Shown here piece by piece: positions 33,566 to 44,090 of a stretch of DNA of 64,000 bases. The first letter of the stretch is position 1. The number at the start of each line of letters is the position of its first letter. Under the pieces are notes generated by a model. It saw nothing but the letters and a program-made list of their open reading frames with translations. It was not told the DNA's origin and did not search any database. Origin of the DNA: Sarcophilus harrisii (lineage: Eukaryota > Chordata > Mammalia > Dasyuromorphia > Dasyuridae); assembly GCF_902635505.1 (NCBI RefSeq), contig NC_045427.1:89753460-89817459 (forward strand), written 5' to 3'. The position numbers and the translations under genes are program-made.

Positions 33566-34300
33566 ATTAGATTTTAAATGTCCAATATTAAAAATTAAAA
33601 ATATTTAAAATACTTTTAAAATTTGACATTAAAATATTAATGTCAAGAAATTAAAAATTCCTAAATTTTAAAAATTAAATTTTGTATTAATTTTAAGTCA
33701 ATTTAAATAAACAAAATAGAAATAAATTACATTAAAATTTTAATTTCCAATTTAAAATTTAAAAATAAAAAACTTTAGATTAAAAACTCAAATTTAACTA
33801 TTTAGAATTTTAATTTTGAATTATCGTCTTGTAAATTTTGAAAATTTTAGGTTTTCAATTTAAAATTTTCAAAATTTCAAATTTAAACTCAGCGTGTTTA
33901 AGATATTAAAATTAAAAGAATGTCTGAATCAGGTGAGTCTGAATTACAGTGTTGTTATGATGAGAAGAGGAATGTTGAAATAGAATAAAGAAGACTATTG
34001 AACAAATATGTGGAAAATAAAGCAATTTTATTTTAATTTTTAATTTTTAAATTAAATTTCTTTCATCATTTTTACCTTTTCAATTTTCTTAATTTTAAAA
34101 TTTGATCCCCACAATTTCTATTTCAAATGCAAAATTTTACATTCTATATTTTAAAATTTGAATTTTAATATCTTAATTTAGACATTTTAAAATTTGGAAT
34201 ATTTATATTCTAAATTTTTAAAGTTTATGTTTGTAATTTAAAAATTTTAATTTTAATGTGTAGAATTCTAATTTTGACATTTTATAATTTTCTTCAAATA

Positions 34301-34964
34301 ATGGATTATTTTTCATGTCAGGCAGCTGTTTGTTTTATGAATAATAGCTGAAATTCAGTTATTAAACATAGACGATTGAAGGGAAGAGAGGCATATGGCA
34401 ATTTAGTGGCATCTAGTTAGAAGGTAAGTTACTACAATAACTTAAATTGATGAAGGCATGCTATGATTATTGGTGTCTTCCTCTTTTTCATGGATCTGCT
34501 ACACAGTATCTACATGATTTTGGTCACTGATAGGGCAATCATAGATTTAGAATTAAATGCAAAGATTTCAGTCTACTAAACAAAGGGACCTTACAGAAGA
34601 TGATGTGTAAGGTTCTCTTCAACTTTAAATCTTATGAAAAAAATGCTTTAGAAGCAGTTCACTTTCTCCTATTTCCTTTCTTTTCAAAACTTCCCCTTCT
34701 TTCCCTTATTTGCCATCATATCTTGTCTATGTTTTAAGTCTAAAGTATCAATACTGGTAAGAGTCTTTAGTATCTTGAGTCCTGTTTTAGGGAAAGGAAG
34801 GATATAAAAGGTTAAAAATATATGATGACTGGCTACATGCTATAGGATAGGGATGAACATAAATAAAGGAGACTCGGTAACACAAATCTATAAATCTCTT
34901 GTAATATATTGCTTTTTATAGTTATTAATGAATTTGGAAAATAGGAAAAATTCTTCCTAGTGGA
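34301..34964. other. Unassigned sequence
   Basis: Nothing recognised. Confidence 0.4.
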
Positions 34965-34970
34965 AAGAAG

Positions 34971-35372
34971 TGTAATGAGCTGAGGTTTGAATTGATGCAC
35001 TGAGGTCCCAAGTACATGAGGCTAAAAGTAATGGGGCTATACTCTATTAATATACATGATTGGATAAAGAATGGTCCCTGCCCACTCTCCGTGCAAGTCC
35101 TGATGTGTTGTATAGGAAATGACGATTTTGGTGGGTGGAGGCAGAGAGAGAGAGACAGGAAGAGAAGCTGGGAGAGATTGGGCCTGGGTTCGAGACTCCG
35201 AGATGCTGGTTGTGTGGCTGCTGGTCGAGCTAGCTTCTTGACTCAGCTGCACACATTGCTATCGCCAATTCTCTTCCACCTCCGATCCTTCTTTACTGAG
35301 AATAAAGACTGACGATTTTCCCCTAACCTGAATTCCTGACTCCTGCTGATTTAAAAATACACGATCTTCACA
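34971..35372 (+). mobile_element. Solo LTR of an endogenous retrovirus-like element
   Basis: 402 bp, TG...CA ends ('tgtaatgagc...gatcttcaca'), flanked by an exact 6-bp duplication 'aagaag' (34965-34970, 35373-35378). AATAAA at 35301-35306 gives plus orientation. A 6-bp duplication suits class II elements. No coding region. Looks younger than the LTR family at 17,055 because its ends and duplication are clean. Fossil. Confidence 0.85.
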
Positions 35373-35378
35373 AAGAAG

Positions 35379-36159
35379 GAAATACAAATTTAAGCACAAT
35401 GTCTTTATCTGCACTGGGTTTTGAACTATAATCTTGTTTATATAATGGGCATATTAACTTTTTTTTTTTTTAAGCTGTAAGCCTTATTTTTGGTCTAAAG
35501 CTTTCTTTTCATACTTCATATAAATCATAATTGTTTAGAACTTGGAATTTTTTATGCATTTTTACTTTCACAATATTGCCTTGAACATGAACTGTAGAAA
35601 AGCCTAATCAAATTGTTTTTATTCCTTCAACTTTGACATTCTTCAAAATCAGAAGACTGAGGCAGAGATTTTTTTTTTTTTTTTTTTGAACATGCATGGG
35701 ATGAACATTTAGGTATTCTGAGAATAACACATTCAAGGTCTCAAGTCTCTTGACCTCCCACCTCATTCAGTGCATTTCAAAAGTTCTGGATGATGACCCT
35801 TTGGAGTGAAGCTTCATGTATAATTTGAATTTGAATTTTGTTTCTGACCATAATTTAGGAAGGGGTTCTTCTCCTTGAGACATGAATAAGCAATCAAAAC
35901 ATTCTGAATTGCTTATTTGAGAATAATCTTCTCTTTTACAAATGGCATAACATAAATTGTTCTAGTTCATTATTTCAATGTATTTTTTTCTACTTGATTT
36001 AAAGTTCAGAATTTCAACTTTTTTGTCCCACAAGTCTGCTAAGAGACATAGATCTGCTCATTTGAACCTATGAATAGAAGTGAAACAATTAAAACACAAT
36101 TTGTCAGAGGAAAAGAAAGAAAAAGATTATGGATATAGGTGCTTGGTTAAATGAGAGAA
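35379..36159. other. Unassigned sequence downstream of FSHR
   Basis: T-runs at 35,460 and 35,670; no repeat recognised. May include distal FSHR 3'UTR if polyadenylation is distant. Confidence 0.4.
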
Positions 36160-36375
36160 AATAAATCATGGATCTTAATCTGACATCTATGAACTTTTTT
36201 TCCTAATGTTTTTATAAATGCATTTCAATATAATTAATTTCTTTTAAAATTCTACATATTTTATTTCATGTATTTCAAAACAGTATTATAAGAAGGGGTT
36301 CAAAGGTTTGGACAAAATGCCAAAAAGGGTCCATGATACAAGAAAAATTAACAATCTCTGTCCCAAACCTTTTAG
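36160..36375. repeat. hAT-like non-autonomous DNA transposon
   Basis: 'ggatcttaatctgacatcta', 'gcatttcaatataattaatt', 'tacatattttatttcatgta', 'tataagaaggggttcaaagg' and 'aaaagggtccatgatacaag'. The ends hint at inverted repeats around 'cttaatc / gttaac'. The same family as 28,415. Exact name unknown. Confidence 0.55.
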
Positions 36376-36863
36376 TTTGACACTCAGTAAAGTTCTTGTA
36401 GAATGGTATTAGGAGCCAGACAGGAATCCATCAAGTAAAACATGGGGGTTAGCTGCAGTGGAAAAGGACCAAAGTTAGAATAGGAGTCCAAGCAATGGAG
36501 GAATCAAGAAGCTGAAATTCTATTCCTAATTCATCTATTACTTTTGATTAATTACCACTAATATTGAAAGATTGAAATATATAGTCAAAAGATTAATAAA
36601 TGGTGAATTAAGAGACTTGGATTCTAGGTAAGAACTCTTTTATTTATTAGTCATGTGCCTTTGGTAAAGTTGCTTGAGACTTCACTTTCTCACTTGTCCA
36701 AATGGGTTGATTCCTGCTTTCTCCACCTTGCTAGATTGTCAGGAGGGTCAAATAAGACAATACCTTCAAAAGCACTTTGTAAACTATAAAACTCTATGAT
36801 TGCAAGGTGTAATTATTGCCAGCAGAATGCTCAGCTCTTTTCTCACATTTATGGTTCTGGATT
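36240..36863 (-). other. FSHR: Probable FSHR 3'UTR, extent unknown
   Basis: Sequence downstream of the FSHR TAA. Sense-strand AATAAA candidates: 36643-36648 and overlapping 36639-36644 (about 220 bp past the stop, inside the SINE) and 36260-36265 (about 600 bp past). Which, if any, is used cannot be told without transcript data. Confidence 0.4.
36580..36820 (+). repeat. MIR/THER-type SINE in the FSHR 3' region
   Basis: 'ttagtcatgtgcctttggta', 'ttgctagattgtcaggaggg', 'tcaaataagacaatacct' and 'gcactttgtaaactataaaa' follow SINE order on the plus strand. It lies antisense to FSHR, starting about 45 bp beyond the stop codon. Confidence 0.65.
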
Positions 36864-38094
36864 TTAGGATAAATGGTTGAGAGGGACAAGTGTATAAACA
36901 GTTCCACTGTTGTTTTTGGCTATTGGAGGACACTGACCATTCCTTGGGTGGGAGCTGTGGACAGTGGAAGAGGTTTCTGTCCTGTAAATTTGAGCTTGCA
37001 TTTCACAGAAGCCAAACTTGCTCAGCAGAATGAAGAAATCCCTTCTAAAAGTCTTGGTGAAGATAGCATACAGGAAAGGGTTGGCACAGGAATTAATGGG
37101 GTAGAACAGAACTAAAAGAATCTTTGACTTGGAGACAGTGATGAGGGGCATTTTGACGGAAGCTGAGATAGCAAAGAAGGAGATGGGCGCCATGCAGAGG
37201 AAGTCGGTGAAAATGAGCATGGCCATGCGCTTGGCAATCTTGGTATCACTGGTAGAAGAGACGATATTTGGGTTCCTCACAGTGAAGTAGATATGGGTAT
37301 AACAAGTACAGATGATCACAAAGGCTAAAACATTGAGCACAAGGAGGAATATAACATAGAGCTGCGACAAAGTGCTATCGATATCCATGGGCAGGCAGAT
37401 GCTCACCTTCATGTAGCTGCTGACGCCAAAAATGGGCAAGAGGGCAACCGAGAAAGCAAAGATCCATCCTATCAACATGATGCTGGCAGCGTGGCGGAGT
37501 CTCACCTTGCGGTCCAGCTGCATGGCATAGGTGATAGTGTGCCACCTCTCCAAAGTGATGGCTGTCAGTGTGTAGACAGAGAGCTCACTGGCAAAGACAG
37601 TGAAGAAACCTGCAGCATCACAGCCTGCGCCAGTTTGCCAGTCAATAGCATAGTTGTGGTACTGACTCTTGGTATGAATGTCCACTGAGGCAATAAGCAG
37701 TAGGTAGACCCCAATGCAGAGGTCAGCAAAAGCCAAATTGCACATAAGGAACCGGGGGACAGTGAGTTTGTACTGACTGGTGATCAAGATCACCAGCACC
37801 ACAGTGTTCCCAGTGATGGAGAGGATACTAATGAACCATATGAGGACTCGGAGGAAGTTGTATCCCATGATGTCTTCACAAGGGTTAAATGCATCAGGTT
37901 TAGGAGAGCAAGCAACATCAACCACTTCATTACATAAGTCATAGTCAAATTCACTTTCTGTTATGTCAAACTCTTTGTTGAGGCTTGATATATATTCTTC
38001 TTCCATAGATCTTCTTCTATAACCCCACTCCATAGCCAGATCATTACTATCTTGTCTCACAAAAGATTTGTTGCAAATTGGATGCAACTCAAAA
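36864..38094 (-). CDS. FSHR: FSHR last exon (exon 10): hinge, seven-helix domain, tail
   Basis: Encodes the C-terminal part of the follicle-stimulating hormone receptor, a Gs-coupled receptor at the plasma membrane of Sertoli and granulosa cells. The exon starts at 38094 after AG 38095-38096. Its first base completes a codon split with exon 9, then 409 residues and TAA (36864-36866). Visible in order: hinge with 'ELHPICNKS' (NKS glycosylation sequon), the 'EFDYDLCNE' acidic tyrosine segment (sulfated in the human receptor), the '[10 protein letters not shown]' signature, helices 1-7, 'LERWHTI' (the family's ERW in place of DRY), 'NPFLY' in helix 7 and a Ser/Thr-rich tail ending '...LVPLNHLS'. 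It is far closer to FSHR than to LHCGR or TSHR. In the tail, human 'SKCGCYEM' reads 'SKFGFCEM' here. The open frame upstream of 38095 is intronic. Confidence 0.98.

Positions 38095-38127
<33 letters not shown>
38095..38127 (-). promoter_or_regulatory. FSHR: FSHR intron 9 splice acceptor with a 31-base T run
   Basis: On the sense strand a run of 31 uninterrupted T (plus-strand A, 38097-38127) abuts the AG (38096-38095) directly. It serves as the polypyrimidine tract. Homopolymers of this length vary between individuals and in sequencing, so the exact length is uncertain. Confidence 0.9.
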
Positions 38128-38131
<4 letters not shown>

Positions 38132-38279
38132 TAATGACTTGATTCCAGATTGCCAAGAACATTATTGCAATTATATGTGGTAGAAACATTGTGATTTCTG
38201 AGATTTCTTACCACCTTTGCCCTTCCTCCACCCTTAGCAGCTTATTGACTTTAAGGTCAAGTTTAAGGGTTGTTATTAC

Positions 38280-38665
38280 TTTATATTCTTACATTCTTAT
38301 ACCTGACTCTCTCTCCCTATCCACTTTCCTATGTCTTCTGTATCCAAGAACATAAAATACAGGCATTTTCAGTGGCCATTCTCCTTGACTAAAACTCTTT
38401 TGTCTCTGCTTCCTGGCTTCTTTGGCTTCTTTTAAGTCTCAGCTAAAGTCTCATGTTCTATAAGAAATCTTTTTCAGTTTTCCCTAGTCTTAGTGCCTTC
38501 CCTCTAAGATGATATCTAACTTAGTCTATTTGTACTTAGCTGTTTGCATGTTGTCTTCCATTAGACAATGCGCTCCTTGAGAGGACTGTTTTTGTTTTTT
38601 CCTTACTTTGCATTCTCATTGCACAGCGCATGATAGATGCTTAATAAATGCTTGTTTTTATTTGT
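38280..38665 (+). repeat. L2 LINE 3' end
   Basis: 'cttttaagtctcagctaaag', 'catgttgtcttccattagac', 'gcattctcattgcacagcgc' and 'agatgcttaataaatgcttg' are the L2 3' end in sense order. Confidence 0.75.
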
Positions 38666-38894
38666 CATTTAGTCAACATATGCAAAAAGAAGAGTATGGG
38701 ATTTACCTATTTTAATAATGGGCCCTGTAGCCCTCTTCTCCATACTCCTTCAGTTTGGTCAGTTGGTTTGTCTTAGAGTGAGACTGAGTTGTTCCTGATA
38801 CTCATAATAAATCATTTCTTTACCATCATTCCACTCCTCTTCTCTCCCACCATCCTGTTAATCACCATCACTTAAGTTCAATCTCATTTTGTTT

Positions 38895-39135
38895 GAGTTA
38901 GGTGGCACAGTGGATAGAGTTCCAGTCCTGGAGTCAGGAAAACATCAATTCAAGTCTGGTGTCAGACACTATATGAACCTGGACAAGTAATTTAAACTTG
39001 TCTGCCTCAGTTTCCTCATGTATAAAATGAGCTGGAGAAGGAAATAGCAAACCACTCCTGTATCTTTGCTAAGAAAACCCTAAGTGGGGTTATGAAAAAT
39101 TGGGCATAACTGAAATGACTAAATAATATCAGCAG
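38895..39135 (+). repeat. Marsupial tRNA-headed SINE, long form
   Basis: Head 'ttaggtggcacagtggatag', 'gagttccagtcctggagtca', body 'cctcagtttcctcatgtata', and tail 'gagaaggaaatagcaaacca', 'ctaagtggggttatgaaaaa'. Near full length. An inverted MIR-like scrap follows at about 39,150-39,225. Confidence 0.85.
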
Positions 39136-39383
39136 CAATAATGATATTTTGTAGAAGAGAAAACTGATACTCAAAAATGGGAAGTGATATTAAATGGCAG
39201 AGTCTGGACTATCAGATCTTCTTCTTCTTCTTTTTTTTTTTTTTAAACTTTGCTTACCTAAGAATATAGAACATATTTTTAGCACATATGTTTAGAAATT
39301 ATTGAAATGTTTATTTCATTGATTTTTATAAACACACATATGTTACATATATATTTTGGTACAGGATCTGTTATTTCATTGGT

Positions 39384-39577
39384 GTAAGTAGATTATTCTT
39401 TGTTTTTTTATGTTTTTATTTTTTCCTCAGGCAATTGGGATTAAGTGACTTGCCCAGGGTCACACAGCTAGGAAATATTAAGTGAATCAAGTCACATTTT
39501 AACTCAGATCCTCCTGACTTCAAGGCTGATGCTCTATCCAGTGCTCCACCTAGTTGCCTCAAGTAGGTTATTCTTAA
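39384..39577 (-). repeat. Marsupial SINE, short form, with target duplication
   Basis: The plus strand reads T-run, 'cctcaggcaattgggattaa', 'gtgacttgcccagggtcaca' and 'gctctatccagtgctccacc' for the inverted element (about 39,402-39,560). Flanking 'aagtagRttattctt' (39,384 and 39,561) has one difference. Confidence 0.85.
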
Positions 39578-41180
39578 TGAGACTGCCCTCTCTACCAATA
39601 TGTAGTCTAAAATTTATAGTAATTTAGAGTTGCATATTGCATATTAATGTTGCATATTAATAGAAATATTTTGTAATATGGACATCCTGACTCAATTATA
39701 GAATCTTTAGTGCATTTGCAGCCTGAGGATTAATATTACTACTGCCTTTTTTTTTTTTTTTTTGCCTTCTCATTCCCCTTCCCTACCACCTTGATCTGCC
39801 TAGATAAAGAAAATCATGAAAGTTGTTCCTATTAGTAAAACACTTTCTTTAAAGCAATTTTATATAGTAGGTAATAAACATATTGATTCATTGAGTTTCT
39901 TCCTTTTGTCCTTTATCCCTTCTTTTTTTGCCTTTCCATTTCTTCTTCCTAGTCTTCCATTCCTTCCCTCCTAGAAGAAGATTTCCTTCTTCTAAACAGG
40001 TAGTATGGGGAAGGGTGTTAGTATTAAGAAGGAAAATATATTCTCCTAAAGTGCCTAGGGACTAACTCATATATAAGGAGGAGTTGGCTTATTCAGGATT
40101 TCATATTATATTTCTTTCCAGGTTCCCACATTAATTTTCTCTGTCTTGGTCTCCATTTTAATTCAAACGTTCATGAGAATTTGTCAGTCTTAAAGAGACA
40201 TTTTAAGATAGATTTGTATTGAAGCCAAATGAAAAATACTCTAATCAGACAGATGGATGCCAAATATAGAGAATAATATCAAGATAATCTCTCTGTTATG
40301 AAGCAGCAATAAAGTTATGATAAAATCTTACATGGAAATTTTATTTGAATACAGTAAGGTAGTTATTAGCAACTAACTATAAGATTCATGATTCACAACT
40401 TATCTGTTCTTTAAAGGAGAAACTCTATAATATGAATGCAGCATCTTTATTCATCATGTCCATAATCCAGGTTTCTGGTTTTCTGCTGGCTGCAATGAAG
40501 AGTATTGTAAAATAATCTGGAGGCTTTCCCAATAAGAGATTACTCAATCAGAGATAAATGAAGAGGTGCAGAGTTTGCATTTAGTAACTTATTTAATATT
40601 GGTTAGTATTGGTTGGAATGATTTCCAATCAAGTACCCCAGGGTACTTGGACTGGATTGTCAGTGAAGTATGGCTTGCTTTGAGCCAAAAGCAAGCCCAG
40701 AAGAGAATACTACCTTCTGAAAAGTACAAAGGCAAGTAAACCTTTTCCTCTGCTCAAAGAGAACCACTCTTTGAATCAGGGCAAGTCTTTTTAGAAGCAA
40801 GAAAGTTTTTCATATCACAACCTGCATTCTCTTAAAGAATGCTAAATAACTGACATGTAGAAAATGGAAAAAAAAAGTGAGAGAGAATTCCTGTTAACTA
40901 CAGAAATTAATCAATTTATAAAAGATGTGTAAATTAATTATGAGAATTAAGTAACCAGTGCTTAATAGAAACATAATAGGAAATGAGTCTGTGTTTCAAT
41001 AGTATATGATAAACAGGTGTTATGGGAATTTAAAGGGAGAGCCCATTTTGGATTTGGAAGGCTTCATGGAACAAGAGAACCTGGAATTGGACCAAAAAGG
41101 ATAAAAAAGTTCTTTGACAAAACCACAGTGCACCTGGTTATAGCCTCAGTTGCTATGATGCATTAAGACCAGAACAGGAG
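39578..41180. other. Unassigned intronic sequence
   Basis: T-run at 39,746-39,763. No repeat or exon recognised; no FSHR-like coding block on the minus strand. Confidence 0.45.
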
Positions 41181-41184
41181 TGTT

Positions 41185-41400
41185 AGGTAGTGCTGGTTGT
41201 GGAGTCAGGATGTGTTTAAATCTTGCCTCAGACTAGCTCTGTGACCCTGGGAATGTTGCTTAAGCCTATTTGCCTCAGTTTACTCATTTGTAAAATGAGC
41301 TGAAGAATGACAAACCACTCCAGTATCTTTGTAAAGAAAATCCTGAATGGGGCTGTGAAAAATTGTGCCCAACTGAAACAACTGAGCAACAAGAAAACTG
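41185..41400 (+). repeat. Marsupial SINE, long form
   Basis: 'gtgctggttgtggagtcagg', 'cctcagactagctctgtgac', 'cctcagtttactcatttgta' and 'gacaaaccactccagtatct', ending near 'actgaaacaactgagcaac'. Confidence 0.85.
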
Positions 41401-42190
41401 GAATCATCCCAGCAACAACAATAAAATGATACATGTTTGCAGTGTTGGCAACATTCCAGGCAATGCTCTGAACATCTCTGAGCCACCTGCTCTTGTGGTG
41501 ATCTTAATGTCCTTTGAGATTTCTCCTGGGGGGATTTCAGTTTCAGGGACTTGTAGGCTAATTGGTATCTTTCTTGGCCTGGTAGGAATTTCTATTTCTA
41601 ATAAGAAAAAGGCAGCCCTTCTGCCCAGGTCTGGGCCCTTATGAATTCTAATTGCAGAGAGGAGTTGTGATTGGTCTTGAGTTAATCTCCAAAGTACTGG
41701 CTGACTGAATATGGTCCCTTAATGCATACTAATGGTTCTTTTGGAAAAGAAACCCTTTATCTGCAAATCATCTAAGTGGGCTTCAGCCTAGCTCTAAGTG
41801 GATCTCATCTTTGCTCTAAGTCATTTTAAAAACACTTCAGGACTTGAGGACATTTCATTCATGGCTGTGCATGAATTTGCCTGGGTGTATAACTCTGTAT
41901 ATGGTTTGTTTGGGTATTTATGTTTGGACTTCTCTTCTCTTGGAGTTCTCACAGAAATGATCCTCAGTAGTAATAAACTGAAACCCATAGTGAGTAGTCA
42001 AAGGCACTGGATTTGGGATTAAAAAGATAAATCTACATGTATATAAATGCAGCATTTTCCAAAGGCTGGGAACCTGAGTGACCTGGCAAAGATTTCCGGG
42101 AACTCTTGTTATGTTTTCCCATCTCTCTTCCATTTTTTAAAAAGTTCCTCCTTTCCTTTCTCCTTGGCCATTGATCAATCTGGGCTTGTG
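41401..42190. other. Unassigned intronic sequence
   Basis: No family named. 41,500-42,000 has an AATAAA-like stretch near 41,975 and could be a very old LTR, but I cannot support this. Confidence 0.35.
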
Positions 42191-42192
42191 AG

Positions 42193-42196
<4 letters not shown>

Positions 42197-42232
<36 letters not shown>
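42197..42232. repeat. (TG)n microsatellite
   Basis: About 17 TG units, 220 bp from the exon 9 donor on its downstream side. Confidence 0.97.
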
Positions 42233-42235
<3 letters not shown>

Positions 42236-42453
42236 GGGGGAACAAGGGGGAATAATGAGGACAGCTCAAGAAAGCAGCAAACAAAAGGGAAGATGAAATG
42301 ACAGATTCCAAGTGGTGACATCAGGAAGAAAAGGCATTTCCGTGACAGCCTGTATATGCTTTGGTGTAGATGTCCCTAATGGACTGATTGGATCTATCAA
42401 TATCCCCAGAAATTACCAAATAAGATTGAATGAAAAATAAGGGCATGACTTAC

Positions 42454-42639
42454 GCTTGCCGTCTCCAGTTTGCAAAGGCACAACAGTGGCTGGGATAGGT
42501 GAGGTTGGCTTCCACTAGCTCAGCAAACTTTTCCAAGTTGGGAAGAGTTTTAAAGTTGTAAGCTGACTTGGCCTTCAGTTTCTTAAGATTTTTCAAGCCA
42601 TCGCTAGGGAGGGAATGGATCCTGGTCCTGGAAATATCT
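42454..42639 (-). CDS. FSHR: FSHR exon 9 (last LRR and cysteine-rich hinge part)
   Basis: This 186-bp exon equals the human exon 9 length, with AG at 42640-42641 upstream and GTAAGT at 42448-42453 downstream on the sense strand. Both ends are phase 2, as in glycoprotein-hormone receptors. The translation runs '[20 protein letters not shown]' through '[20 protein letters not shown]' to 'AFANWRRQ'; the split codon with exon 10 gives Ala (human Ile). It contains the last leucine-rich repeat and the 'SHCCAFANW' cysteine-rich segment that caps the ectodomain and pairs with the hinge in exon 10. 'NLT' is a glycosylation sequon where I recall human Ser-Leu-Thr. Confidence 0.97.
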
Positions 42640-42814
42640 CTTTAAGCAGAAATTGAGAAGGAGAAGAGCAGGATTAAAGGAAAGATTTTAGGATATCTTG
42701 CTTAGAAGGTGAAAGACCAGAAATGCTCACAAAATATCTACATAAAGTACAGGGGGAAGTTTTGGACTGGTTCCCTTACCTTGGATTATTTTGTACATAA
42801 TGGTTTTTCTAAAG

Positions 42815-43010
42815 TATTACTTTCTCATTGTCTGCTCCCTACTCAGAACTTTCAGTGACTACCTATTGCCTTTAGGGTAAAGGCTGAACATTTACAAATT
42901 AGCCCTATATAATCCATTCAGATTTATTTCTCATTTTTTCTATTGTAGACTAATACAAACTATGCCTGCTAATCCAGTTTATCCTAGATACTATGATTTA
43001 TTAATAGCAT
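42815..43010 (+). repeat. L2 LINE fragment
   Basis: 'tgactacctattgcctttag', 'ggtaaaggctgaacatttac' and 'aaattagccctatataatcc' match the L2 stretch in sense orientation. Confidence 0.6.
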
Positions 43011-43384
43011 GCACTCACCTGATGTAAAGAAGATACCAAAGAGATGTACCTTAGCTATCTTCCTTCTACTCTTACACCCCCATCCCCTCATTCCCCAGTA
43101 TTAGTTCTGAAATTGTTTTATACTTAGGAGGACCAAAGTTTGTAGCCTTTTACAAATGCATCAATCTAGGACCAAGGAAGCCCAGACCAATTTTAATTAA
43201 CAATCACAAATAAGCTAGAGTTGATAATATTTCAACAGTGTTTTAGGGTTATATGAAGAAATTTAGTCATAACTCTTTCGATGTATTCTATTTTCCCCAT
43301 TCCCAGAAGGATCCTGAGCCTGACCAGTTTCTGAACATATTTTGCACATTCTTTTCTCTATGATTTTGCAATGCTCTTGTCATT
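43011..43384. other. Unassigned intronic sequence
   Basis: Nothing recognised. Confidence 0.4.
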
Positions 43385-43738
43385 GCCTAGAGCAGGACTT
43401 CTTAAATTTTTTCCAGTCACAATTCCTTTTCATTCAAGAAATTTTTACATGACTTCATCTTGAATCTGAGCCCAGGTGTTTCTGGCAGCATTCACCCATG
43501 TGTAGTGCAAAGTGTGTATGTTGTATATTCAGAACCAAGGTTATAATGAAGTCTGGTGACACAACACAGACAAGCAGACAAGTGCTGCAAGAAATACCTT
43601 GGACTCATTATCCATTAGATTTTGAATTAGTTTTTGGTCATTTCACTGAGAAATCTTTTATTGTTGCCAAATTTTTTTTTACAACCCCCACATTAAGTTA
43701 TGGGACCCATATGAAGTCATGACCTACACTGTTTTAGA
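43385..43738. repeat. hAT-like non-autonomous DNA transposon remnant
   Basis: Starts 'agagcaggacttcttaaatt' and ends 'gtcatgacctacactgtttt', with the internal blocks 'ttcaagaaatttttacatga' and 'cacattaagttatgggaccc', typical of old hAT/Charlie-like MITEs. Ends not confirmed. Confidence 0.4.
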
Positions 43739-43744
43739 AGCGTT

Positions 43745-44090
43745 GGCTTGTTCTGGAAAGATTTACATGTACTGATGCTGAGCAAAACAAGCAGAGCCAG
43801 AAATGCATTGTACACAATAACAGCAAAAAGATCTACTATGAAAGACTTGGTTCTTTTTAGTGGTTCAGTGATCCAAAGCAATCTCAATAGAATTTGGTCA
43901 GAAAATATCATCTGCATCCAGAAAAAAGAATAAGGAGACTGGATGTATATCAGTATGTGCTATGTTCATTTTTTTTTTCCTGTTTTTTTTTCTCTCTCGT
44001 GGTTTTTTTCTTTTACTCTGATTTTTCTCTCCCAGCATGATACATAAAGTAATATGTATTAAAAATAAATAAATTTACTAGGAAAAAAGA
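43745..44090 (+). mobile_element. L1 3' end fragment, plus strand
   Basis: Encodes in sense a diverged copy of the ORF2 C-terminus ('DLHVLMLSKTSRARNALYT', compare '[19 protein letters not shown]' of the young L1), then a T-rich 3'UTR and A-rich end near 44,080. Confidence 0.8.

Larger units (their letters stand above)
31060..34300. repeat. AT-rich array of AAATTTTAAA-like words with SINE-like interludes
   Basis: From about 31,250 to 34,300 the sequence is overwhelmingly A and T, but not a simple repeat: it keeps reusing words such as aaattttaaa, ttaaaattta and aaaatttg. Three less AT-rich interludes occur at about 31,080-31,250, 32,520-32,660 and 33,915-34,030. The first and third share 'gtgagtct.aatt', 'tatgatgag' and a 'gaaatagaataa' type tail, and all three hold a SINE-head-like 'atcagg/aagaaaacctgaatt'. 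The spacing is about 1.4 kb. No gene is supported here. Confidence 0.85.
38128..42453 (-). other. FSHR: FSHR intron 9 (rest)
   Basis: Together with the acceptor the intron is 4,359 bp, GT...AG, phase 2. Contents: L2 at 38,280-38,665, SINEs at 38,895, 39,416 and 41,185, a TG microsatellite at 42,197, and stretches 39,580-41,180 and 41,400-42,190 in which I recognise nothing firm. Confidence 0.85.

Noticed and set aside
38095-38189. N-terminal extension of the FSHR open frame (Met...poly-Phe)
   Set aside because: It is intron 9: the poly-Phe is the T run of the acceptor, and exon 9 with matching phase lies at 42,454-42,639.
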